Shown: positions 51,601-62,927 of the stretch, piece after piece
How positions within the stretch are numbered: the stretch's first letter is position 1
Layout: each line of letters starts with the position of its first letter
Notes under the pieces: generated by a model
What the model saw: the letters and a program-made list of their open reading frames with translations, nothing else
Database searches by the model: none
What the model was told of the DNA's origin: nothing
NCBI GenBank assembly: GCA_013396995.1
Contig: VWZP01005513.1
Location: forward strand, 62,001-126,000
Direction of reading: 5' to 3'
DNA length: 64,000 nucleotides
DNA from: Dicaeum eximium
Lineage: Eukaryota > Chordata > Aves > Passeriformes > Dicaeidae
Translations under genes and position numbers: made by a program

Positions 51601-54600
51601 AAATTTTAACCACAAATATCAGCAGGTAAATTGGTATTTATGGTTCCTATTTAAAATCATACATGGGTTTCTTCTATGAATATGCAATGCCTGTTTTCTG
51701 AGTGACACAACTTTACTGCTTTACATACAAGAATTATTAGGATTGTCTGAAGGTCTTACTTTTCAATGACCCGTGAATGTAAAGAAAAGGTCAAATTGAA
51801 ATGTTTGACCACTTTTAAAAATACCCTATCTTTGGAGACAAAGAAAAAAAAAACAGATCAGAAGATGATATTAGGAAGTCCCTAAAGCCTTCTTTATTAA
51901 TCATCTAATGTACAGTTTTAGGGAGAAGTATTCATTGAAATACATTGATTATAAATATCTAACTTTGAGGTCAGGTTGACTTAGTCAAAAACACATAAGC
52001 CACTCTTTTTATTTGGGTAGGAAACAGGAGCAGAACAAATTCAGTTTGTATGGAGGAGTGACAGATGCCTCTTTTAGAGGACAGAGGAGAAATTACATCC
52101 TGGGTTAGGGTTAGGTTTTAGGGCTAAGATGAAAAGGACATGACCTTTGCCACTTTGCCTAGATCCAGCCCTGCATGCATCCCACTCAAGGCAGGATTTT
52201 GATGACATTTCAAGATATGGAAAGGCACAATTTTAGTGGTGAACAGACTTTCAGCTTTCTAATTTCCCTTGAAATGAGCAGGGCACCAGTGTGAATGTCT
52301 TGGGGCAGTACACAGGAGTCACAAGCAGAGTTTTGTGCAAGCAGTTGTGTGTCAAAACACTTGGATCAGTTTGCATGCACAAAAGGGTGTTGTAACCTTC
52401 TCTAGGGTCTTTTCCCTGGGAAAAAAATATCTTAATGGGATGTTGTTCTGCTCCAGACACTCACTCCTGTGTGCATAGACCAAACATGGAAAATTTGACT
52501 ACTAAAACGAAACTGTGCTAGAAAATAAGGAGCCTGTGAAAACAGGGAGCTGCAATTCTTAGTAGTTTGCAGTCTTTACTACAGCAGTTGCAGTGGATGA
52601 CAGCTGCAATGTTTAAGAAATACAGCCTGACAAAAATTACTGCATTTTCCAGGGGTGACATGAGACATAAAGCTGATAAATAGTCCTGAAGGAATCTACT
52701 GCCTGTAGTGTTTTACTGCTACTATGAAACAATATTATTCAACAAAATTAGGAGGCAGGGATATTAATTTAGAAGGCAGTGTGTTGATATAGCTTACATT
52801 GATAATAGTCAACCCAAAAATCTGTGTTCAAAACCATTTGGATCAACCTTTGTAATTAGTCACTTACCATGACTACCTCTCACCTAGATGCTGCTAGCTT
52901 AACCAATGTATTTGGTGACCTCTTCTATTAAAAAGCTTACAGAAAACCAATAGACTTTCTGAGATAACCAGAGTTTACAAGAAAAGACACTTTTTTCACA
53001 ACACAAGTTGTTCATATTACTGCATGAAATCAAAATTGGAAAAAAAAATCAAATAAAAACATTTGCCTAACCATGAACTTAAAAAAAATAATAAATCTCT
53101 ATTTGAACAGCCACCAGAGGCTGCTAGAGACCTAACCTTGCACCCATTGCCCTCCCCTCTGTTACATTTGTTGGTCTCCCTTGCGGTGTTACTTGTCCTC
53201 ATCAGCCAGAAGGTCTGTAGTGTCCCTTTCTCCTATGTGACAACTAGATTCATAACTAGCCATACTTTTCTGCCATAGCCCTTAAAATTTCCCAGAACAG
53301 GAATGTGAAATGTGGATTAAATTCTGCTTTGAACAATTCCAGTTAAAACTTAGCTGTTCTAAATGTGTGCAGCTCAGAAGACACTGAAGTCCTTTGGCCA
53401 TATCATTACTTTTAAATCATATGTTAAAGTGTGCAAGATATTTTACCAAGGAGATAAAATTTCTACCCCTAAGACCTTGCAGTCTCACAAGATCTAAAAA
53501 GACAGAGGTACATTGGCTACAGGCTAAAGGACTTATTTGTTGAAGGGGCATGATAATGCTAGAAAATTTAACATATTATTAAACATCCTACAGTCCTCTG
53601 CTGTGACTCTGAAACCCTCTGGCATCTGAGGCTGTGGAGCTACTAATGCTTTTCTCACTGGGAAGGGTATTGGCAGGGTAGATTTTTTTCCTCTTTCCCT
53701 CTATACTTGCTCACATTCCCTAAATCCTGTATTCAAATGGATGAAGCATCCTCTCAGGCTGATGTGAAACCACCCACATTTCAGATAAGAAATTCTGAGA
53801 CCTTGGTCTGTTATGGCAGCAGGCAGACCAGGCTGTCCCAGCCCCACTAAGCTCTTCTTGGTTTGGGCAAAGTTTTGGTGTAGCTTTAGGGCTTCCAAGA
53901 AAATTAATTTGGGGAGTGCAAGCAAAGGGTGTATGGCCTCCATGTTTACGCCATGATGTAGAAAGAGCAATAAAGAGTAGGCTGAATGGGGTATTCTCAT
54001 ACCAGAAATGCTACTTTTGAGCTTAGACTGGTATTAGTGATGCAGGGAGGTGCTGGTTTCTGAGAATTGTCACTCTGAGCCATATGCTGCTGACTTTTGT
54101 TTATCTAAGAAGTTATATAGCTTCTAGATTTTAAGTTTCTGGTAACCATCTACATTTTTTATTCCTTTGGATATGAGTAGATGTATGCAATGATACCTCA
54201 GAGCGGTATTTCTAATGATACTTTAGAGCTTTCTTCTAAGCTTCAGAATAGTTTCTACATTTGTGTTACAATAAAGTAATGTAATTAAATAATAGCATTG
54301 AAAGTGTCATTGTCTAGGCAAGGTTGTTAGCATAGCTTTTAAGTTCTTTACTGTTGCTGTAAATGTAAATGCCATGTTTCCCTTCTAAACAGTTTTCTTC
54401 CAGATCAATGCAGAATTACTAAATTTGATTTTAAACAAACAGTGGCAGCACTTCCTGTTAGTCTAAACAATAAATGACAATAACAACAATAAAGCATTGT
54501 CTGGCAGGATGTGATACAGGTAATGTTCATATACCACCAATGACAGTGCATCAGCATAAAAGAGTCTGCTCTCCTGTTTCAGTTCATAAAAGCTTAAAAA

Positions 54601-55138
54601 GAATTAAGTCTACCAACTGGATTTTTATTAGCTTGGCTACTGAAGTCAGAAAGCAATAAGTGTTATTTATCTTAGGAACGGAAGAACCCGAAGAACTTGA
54701 TTTAAGCAGTTGAATAAATATGAGCCAGGAAAAGGAGAGACGCGCGAAGAGCTAACGCAAAGTTTTAACGAGTAAAATCCTGTTTGGAGAGACTCATCCT
54801 GAATAAAGCAATGGCAAGGTGCAATGTTGGCATCTCCTGCTCTGTTGCCCTCCTGAGACCCACCGCCAGAGATTTGCCTGTCCCTGCACAGAGCAGGGAC
54901 TCCAGGCAGGGAGCACAGAGCAGTTTTATCCCCCAGGAAGGCCAGGTGGGATCAGTGGTTGTTAACAGCCCCACTGGGCCTGCCTAAGGTCACAGACCCT
55001 CCTGCTGCCCAAGGAAAGTCAGCAATGCCTCTCTTACTCCTGGAGGGTGCTGTCCCACCAATTCTTTTAAAGGAGTTTCTACAATTTGCTCAAGCAGCTG
55101 TTTCTGACTTTCACCCTTAGAAACCTTCCTTAGTGTTG

Positions 55139-55204
55139 CTTGGGGACATATCCTCTTTCACTTGGGAACATATTCTCTTTCACTTGGGAACACGTCCTCT
55201 TGCC
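55139..55204. repeat. 22-bp minisatellite, three units
   Basis: Three consecutive 22-nt units, each beginning cttggg and containing aca followed by tcctctt or a close variant. The first two end ctttca. Units differ at a few positions. Confidence 0.9.
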
Positions 55205-55613
55205 ATTTAAGCTCGTTGCTTTACCTTCCCTGTCTGAATGTGGAGGTGATTCCCCACTCCTCTGAAGCTGCCTTTTACACCTATAAGGACCTTTGTCCTT
55301 CATGTGATTTGTCTTCTTTTCTCAGAGCAAACCTTCTTCAACTCTCTGGTTAATCTTTCCTCTAATCTTTGGACAACTGCTCAGAAATGTGAAGCCAAAA
55401 ACCCGAAATCCCTGAGCTGTGGCTGTCTCAGTACCAGGACCCTCATTTCACCTGACATGCCAGCTTGGCATTTTTCTCTGCAACCCACTCAGCTATTGCA
55501 GCAGCCTGAGGTTGCATATCAGACAGACTTTGAGTCAAAAATCACCCAATCACTTATGTGTATTTATCTATTTTCTCAAAATGTAAGACCCTGAAGAATA
55601 CTTCATATAAATT

Positions 55614-55649
55614 AAGTATTATTGAAGTATAAATACTTCAATAATACTT
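55614..55649. repeat. Perfect inverted repeat, 17-bp arms
   Basis: The left arm aagtattattgaagtat at 55614-55630 and its exact reverse complement at 55633-55649 are separated by two bases. Near-direct repeats of cttcatataaa / ctttcatataaa flank it on both sides. Confidence 0.95.
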
Positions 55650-57061
55650 TCATATAAAAGAAAGATTTTCTCAAAAACATTTTGATTTCCAAATCTTGCA
55701 TTCAGGAGTGTGGCTGGTCCCCATTTAGTCCCATTAATCCCTTTTTTTGTAATGTCTGCAAATTTAATTTGAATACCCTGTTGAGACATCTAGAACAGTA
55801 AAGAAAATATTAAGTATTTCCAGACTCCAAAGAGTCTGCTCAAGAGTCTTTCCTTTTGGCAATGGCTCATGAGTAACTGTGGTTTGATTACACTCTTCCA
55901 GCTATCTTTGCTCTCAGCCTCTTGTGGTTCCCAGCTGGATGATGAACATGTCATTCAAAACACTGCTAGAAGCCAAGATATGACATTTTTGCTTCCCTTC
56001 TACCAAAGTGTTTCCATGTCACATGAGGCAATTAGGATTGGCAAAAGAAAGACTTCTCAGACTAATCCATATTTCCTTTTGCTTTCCTTCCCCCTCCCCC
56101 CACCCCCTCTAATTCTGGGTGCCTAAAAATAGTTGACTTGATGATTTCTCAACCTGCAATTTTTCTGAAATTGAAACTAAACTGACACCTTTGCAACTCT
56201 CTGTCTCTTTCCCCCTCCTTTCAGCAGTATGGGCACTGCATTTTCCTTCTTTAAGGGTCTGGCATTCACCCATCTTTTTGCAAATTCAACATGATAATTA
56301 CTGATGACTTGTGAGGCTCCCACCAGCCAGCTTTGGAAGCAAACCAAGGGTGAAATTCATCATAGTAAGCAGATATTAAATATAGTTCTTATCTAACAAT
56401 TTCACCTGAGGGCTGAAATCCTGCCTCTTTTTCCAGCCATATCCAATACTCAGAGTCATTTTGGGAATCACAGATTTTTTTCCCCCAATCCTTCATATTA
56501 ATTTTAAATGTATTTATGAAAGAAAGAATTGGGGGGGAAAAATCACGTCTTGTGTTTTATAATGATTAGGGAGAACAAAACGAGATGGCTGCTGCATTGT
56601 CACCTCAAAAGGGAGGAGAAATTGTCATGACAGACACTTTTGTCTTTCATTGTGCATCCTGTTCAATGCACAGGGATCAGACTCACTCCATTAGAAGAGA
56701 AGGAGGCACTTCTGAATGAGCCACATCTCTGTTCTCACAGGGAGATGCTCACACTCTCACTGTGCAGTGAAGCTGTTTTGTTGTCAGCCTCAGTAAAGCT
56801 GCCTTTTTAAATTAATATTGTTAAATTTTCATCCATCTCTTCTTATTGTTAATCATTCAAAACCTGAGTTTAAGCCTTCTCCCTGTTTCAGCTGTGCCAA
56901 TTTCTCACTGGAAAGCTCAAGTATCTTTCTGCATGGGGTTTATCTCCCTGAAAATTTTCTATTGGTAAATAGAAAATATAGTTACTGGAGAATTTTTCAG
57001 AAAAAAGGGTTTTGAAGAAAGAATGTATTAAAAAAATATGTTACCCATGCACAAACCCCAT

Positions 57062-57093
<32 letters not shown>

Positions 57094-57094
57094 T
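57062..57094. repeat. (AC)n(AT)n microsatellite
   Basis: Twelve AC dinucleotides followed by an AT run. Confidence 0.95.
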
Positions 57095-57860
57095 TAAACA
57101 AAAAGCCCTATATGAAAGAGTTTCATCCTGAAAGGATGCTGCAAAGAATACAATACAGGCTGTAAAATGGGCAACTTCAGCTCTTGCAACAGAATTTATT
57201 TAAATACATCATAAGACTTCAAATTCCTTATCAGCACTGTGGACCCAAAGACCTAAACAAATGCTCATTTTAACAGTGTCCTTGCTCCAAAGAGATTTCC
57301 TTTAATTGTTGTTTAAAAACTGCAGAGAAGAATGCTAGAGGAATGCAGACACATAGGAAAAGCTCCCCTGAACTTGCTGGCTGTTCCAAGTGCCTCACTC
57401 TATTGTTTATTCCTCTTTCCACACACACCTTGGGATAGTGTGGGTCTAGACCCAGCAGAATTTTAAAAACTATCTGAAAACACTTTAAGAATATAATTTT
57501 TCTCCTGCATTGAGCATGGGTGGTGCTCAGGTTCACATTGTGCTTGATGTGAGCACAAACAGACCCAGAAATGTGGGTGTAGCATGCAATGTCCATGCAA
57601 TAACCCTCACCATGTCTGAGATGGGTTCTCACCAGTTGAAAAAGTGTTGGAAACATCCCTACAGACAGCCACAGGCTAGCCTGAAAAGCTAACACTGCTT
57701 TCTGAAAAAACAACATTGAAAAATTAAAAAAGCTAAACATCCTTCCCCTCTCCAAATCGTGAGATTTTGCATGGAAGTGGTAACCAGCAGTCTCAGCAGG
57801 GGTTGGTGGCCATTGTGTCAAGTTCTAAATGTGTGTCTGTACATTTGAACACATACTTGC
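57095..57860. other. Intergenic DNA
   Basis: No recognised feature. The longest minus-strand open frame in the window (57270-57821, 183 codons) covers most of it. It has no domain I recognise, is rich in Phe, His and Cys, and is treated as chance. Confidence 0.55.
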
Positions 57861-57902
57861 ATACACACACACACAAATATATATATATGTGTATATATAT
57901 GC
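57861..57902. repeat. (AC)n(AT)n compound microsatellite
   Basis: An AC run followed by alternating AT with a short GTGT interruption. Confidence 0.95.
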
Positions 57903-58767
57903 ACAGTTGTCTCAGTTCTTAAAGTGAATGGCACAGAAAGGCAATCTGCAGAAGGGGGCACACAGAGGTGAGCTCATCTGCCTGTCACAGCTGTGCAGGT
58001 GGGGACCAGAAAAAGAAATGCAACTGCTTTTGCACATTACAGCTGGATGCTCCAAGTTTTACTGCCTCTCTTCTCCTCTGCCTGCAGGACGTGGCTGAAG
58101 TTTGCCACATCTTTCCCTATTGCCATTTTGACAGAAAGTCGAGTGTTAGGCAGGAAAAGATGGATGATGTAAGGAGGCCAGGTGGAGACCTCTCCCCACA
58201 CCTTGGAGTGACTGGAGATACACACAAACCAGTTAGACAATAAGTCCTCCCAAGTCCACCAATTTTCCTTCCAATTTTTCCCTTCCCGGAGTTTTCCTCA
58301 TCTGTACAGAGTCCATCCCACTTGGTGCTGGCAGATTTCCCAGTGCCATTGTGGCTGTCCAGGTTAATGGTCCAGGATATATCAGACAGAAAAAGGCAGG
58401 AAATTTCTCAAATCTGATTGTGCTCTAAATGTGTCTGCAAATGCAGCACCACTGAGACATTGCTGGGACCTACCCACTGCCAACTCTGCCATTCCCAGAA
58501 ACACAAGCAGTATTCAGGGATGAATGTGTGAGCTATGTGTGCTCAAAATCTGAGCAATTACAAAAGTTGGTTAAAGCTGGATTTGGTTAACTGTGTATCC
58601 TTGTCCCTCCTGCCACTGTAAATCATTTTTGTAGGACAGCAGGAGAAAATAAAGTATTTGCAGTTATTACTGAGAGAGAACACAGTCCAGAACTTCATCA
58701 GCTGTCAAAGTAACAATCCCATTTTCAGTGAAAGCAATCTTGGTGCTGTCTGTGATGTAGAAGAATA

Positions 58768-58781
58768 GTGTGTGTGTGTGT
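58768..58781. repeat. (GT)n microsatellite
   Basis: Seven GT units in a row. Confidence 0.9.
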
Positions 58782-60991
58782 TTCAGGGATAACAAAAGGG
58801 GAGCCAAGAAAGGCTACAGGCCCAGCACTAAAGGAAAGCCCATTTGCACATAATGTGCTGGAGACATTCAGGAGCAGTGCAGGATGACAAAGTGGCAGGT
58901 CCTGTCGTGGTGCCAAGGACAGAGTAAGTTGTTGGTCTCTTAGGCTGGGGCTGACATAGACATAGACCATTTACTTGTATTTCTCACAAGTAAATAACTT
59001 TATTGTGTAGCACAGAAAAGAACCCCCACAACAGCATAAAGCCACCAGTAGATGTGGGCTAGACATTGCCATTTTGTAAGTCTTCTAAACAAGGTGAGGG
59101 GCTTAATTTGTGCTTCTCTTACATGCATTTTTCTCTGCTCATCATGAGGTTATTTCAGTCTGCTGGAAGGAGCCTTCAGAAAGCTGCCTCTTCTGGCCTC
59201 CACAGAGTGCTAATAGGCGATGCTATAAAAACAGAAATAAGAAATCTCTACTATTTTTAGTTCAAAAACTGTAGTAAAATATTTAGCTGCACAGGAGTGG
59301 GGGAAATAGCTCAAAATAAAGTACATTCAAAGTTCTCCAACACTTTCTGTGCAGAGCTTTATGTTACATTGAAACCTACATCTGCTGCTATATTTTAAAG
59401 TTACTTAAGCTATTTCAGAACCACTAGATTGATGTGTCAGTTATATATAACAGCTTGGGTGAATGGAATACTCATTTTTAAAAGCTGTTCAAAATTTAGT
59501 AACATTTTTCAATCAAATCTTATTTATGAACAAATATACCTCTATATTCAGCTCTGTTGTCTGGTTCACATAGTCAGAGAAATTAAAATATTTGTCCTAA
59601 TTAAATATCTACAACCTGCAATCATTGTATGAATAATACAATGAGCACCATAAAAAAATCACAAGACTGAGAAATGAACCTTTTCTATACAGATGCACAT
59701 TTGGGGCAATGACTTTGGAATCAGTAATGTTACTTGTGAGTATCCCCCTTTTTATTTGCTATTTTTTGGGTGGTATTAAGATGAATGTTTTAGCTTTCCA
59801 CTGAGTTTCATTACTGAACAATCCTGCCTTATATTGCTTCCCTAAATCATGGGAGAAAGAAGCACCACAGCACTTTTCTCCAGAACAGAGATGATGTGGC
59901 TATAGACCTCCAGATTTTAAGACAGAAGTGAAACTCTAACCTGAGCCTGTGTGATCGGCCTCTCTAGGACACTTCAGAATAAGCAGAGTTATTTATGGCT
60001 TGCTAAAGAAACAAGGGAATAGTAGAAGATACAGTAAAATTGCTGTGAAGCAATTTATTGACTCCTGAGAAAATAACAGGAGGTAAGAAAGGTGAGAAGA
60101 AATGAGATAATGGAGGAAGGGAATAGGAGGTGGAAATAATTTTAAGTTATGTACACAATAGTTTCCTGGACTGTGTAATTGTCTGGAGGGAGAGGGGATT
60201 GTGCTGGATCTGAGTCATACCTAGTAGCCTTTTTTTGTGCTTTGGACTTGGCCTAAGCAGTGATTTGAACACAAAAATATTAAGCTGGCATCTGTCTCTT
60301 GAGCATTTGCAGGTAGTATGGCTTTGGCAAAAGGTAGGAGTTCCCTTCAATCCAGTAGATCTAGGGATGAATGTTGCATTCATGGTTTAAAGCTCTGGTG
60401 TGGGGATTTTTTACAGTGTGGCACCATCAGTTTCCTTTGTAACCTCATTTAACTTAAATATATGGAGGCAGAATCCAGCTGTTTGACTTTGTGGCAAATA
60501 TAGAATTATCTTTCTGAAAAATTGCTGGTGGACAGATTGATTTGCTTGGAAGTAAAATAAAGTATTCATCCTTTTAAGTAATTCAGCACCTACTGTAAGT
60601 CGACTTGTTCCCTTGAACTATGTTGACAATTAAAAGGAGATATGGATGATCCCAAATTCCTTGAAGATCAGCCCCCCACATTTCTGTGGCTGCTACTACA
60701 CCTGAGTGCACTTTTGTCCTTATTCTGTAAACATGAGAGGTTCTCTTGACATAAAGATGTAGGTAGCATTTCTGTGTGGATTTGCAGTTGCAGCCAGAGT
60801 GGCTGCTGTAGGACATTGCTCTGAGTAAATGATGGGGATTTGGGTGTTTTTTTTGAGCCAGTAGGGTCCTTGATAAGAGTGCCAAAGAGGAAAAGTAGCC
60901 TTAAGAATGGGTGTTTTTGCCCAAAAGCAGGGAATGCAAAACCATCTTTTGCTCTGGAGGAGGTAGGACGGGAGCCTGCAGCTGGGAAGTG

Positions 60992-61031
60992 TGAAGGAAA
61001 AGAGGGAAGCATGAAGGAAAAGAGGGAAGGA
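60992..61031. repeat. 20-bp unit, two tandem copies
   Basis: The purine-rich unit tgaaggaaaagagggaagca is followed by a copy differing only near its end (gga instead of gca). Confidence 0.95.
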
Positions 61032-62927
61032 TTGAGAAGGCAATCCAGATCCTGCACCCACAGTGGGTGGCCAAGATCCTGCCAAAACCAGCTTTGGCAC
61101 CACCTGGATGATTTTAAACACATGAGAAACAAAGGCCACATAGAAATTGAAAGCTTTGGCAGAAGGTTGTGGAGATGGAGTGGATTTGGCCAGCAAGAGT
61201 CAGTTTTGGGTTCTCTGGCTTTGCTTGAGAGAATATCAGTTCCCTTATCTTTTGTCCACTGCGTTCCCTCATTCCTTGGTTCTCTGGCTTTGCTTGAGGG
61301 AATCAGTTCCTCAGGAGTTTACAACAAAAATCAGCAATTTTGCTTGTGTATTTATGGGGGCTTTTCAAGTTTTCTTTATATGCTACCTCTTCTTGATGAG
61401 TAAAATCGTTTGGTATTTGGGGAGCAGAAATAGGATGACAAATTTGTATGGGAAATTGCTTTCATCACCACCCTAGGAAATGGGTTGGTTAATGGAGAGA
61501 AGAATGAGATTTTTGAGTTCTGGAATGGGACAATGCTCTGTTTTTGCAGCAGACTGGTAGAATATATTTATTTTTTTATTGGAATGGGTTTGAATTGTGT
61601 TTGAAAAGAGTTTTTTATGCTGAAATGGACAAAATGAATGAAAGCCTCTCATGTAAAGAATGGAGAAATTAAATGTTGTATTTTGCTGCTAGTCTTTGCT
61701 TTATCTCTGCAATCTAGTTTTTCACATCTGTGCAATTCTGTAGTCCAGTCTACTTGTTTTTCAGAAGTCAACAAGCTATTCATCACCATTTATTTTGGTG
61801 AAATTTTAGCTAGAAATCTGATCTTTTATGCAAAGGCCAGATTTCCTTAACAGTTCCATTTTCTGCCCCCTGAGATAACTTGGGCAGCAGGTATGAAAAT
61901 TGTGTTTAAATGTTTTTCTCTCTGAAAAATCTTTCAGGAGAAAAATAAATTAATTGCACAATAGTTCCTTTGTCAGAAATAACTATTTCAATATTCATAT
62001 GATCAGGATAGCTTGCTGATGTGTTCATACTGATCAGGATATTCACTTTCACATGGAAAATACATTTCCAGAGAAATTCTAACCAGCTTTTTCATAGCAA
62101 CTAGGAACTACTTTTAGTTTAAAATCATTGCATTTGAATTTTACAAACTATTTAATTGCAAAGCAGAAGAAAAACTCCACTTATGGACTTCAGTCCTTTT
62201 TGTTTAAATTTTCCTTTCTTGATTTTTTCTTTTTCATTTCTTAATGGAAATGACTTGCCACTGCTGTGTTCTACAAGGAGCCTTGGTCAGTTCCTCAGGC
62301 TGTGCACAAAGGCATTAACACAGCAGGTAAAAGTTTAAGTAGTGCTAAGCATTTGAAGGTTTGCAATCAGTAAAATCGAAGTCAGTCAATGAGTCCAGAA
62401 ATAGCAGATTGCTTTGAAGTACAGTAATTAATTCTGTACAATCTCACTTGTTCCATTTCTATCAAAGCTTAAGAAGTGCCTGTGTCTTCTCAGGAGTGTG
62501 TTATCTTCTGCTGAAAGTGTGGACTGAGAATTGGGTCTTGATTTACTCTCCTGATTAGACCTTCATTCTCTAAAGATCAAATGCATGAAATTGTAAGTGT
62601 AAACTGACTTGAAATGATCTGCCAATATCATTCCAATGATATTTCACAATTTTAGGTTTTTAAAGGAAAATATCATAAATTTGGTAGAGCCTCACTTTGT
62701 GGTCCTGTTGTAAGCAGAAGAAATGTAAGCATTCTTATTCTGAGTCCAAGGTGAGCAGTGAGGAAACACCCTTATCAGGGAAAGATATGGAATGGATTTA
62801 TGACAAAGGTAAAGATCAGTGTACAGCCCAAGGCAGGTATTCTAAGTTATCACATTTTAGGTCGTTCCATTATCACATAAAAATATTTGTACATTGTAAT
62901 ATAGAAACTTCAGTTTTAATCTTTATA

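Larger units (their letters stand above)
47033..57061. other. Intergenic DNA with a GC-richer island
   Basis: About 10 kb with no recognised gene. The stretch from about 47850 to 48960 is clearly GC-richer than its surroundings and stop-poor on both strands, which produces many overlapping frames. It holds a 15-bp tandem duplication at 48594-48623 and a G-quadruplex-prone tract at 48793-48818. Other items are a telomere-like motif at 52102-52123, a cluster of seven CpGs at 54679-54770, three 22-bp tandem units at 55139-55204, a 17-bp-arm inverted repeat at 55614-55649 and a C-rich tract at 56090-56107. Confidence 0.6.
57903..62927. other. Intergenic DNA
   Basis: About 5 kb with no recognised gene. 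It contains a candidate exon at 58088-58168 (see findings), a short GT run at 58768-58781, a 20-bp unit present twice at 60992-61031 and a spaced direct repeat of ggttctctggctttgcttga near 61208 and 61280. The longest + strand open frame (60840-61403, 187 codons) spans both repeats and has no recognised domain. Confidence 0.55.
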
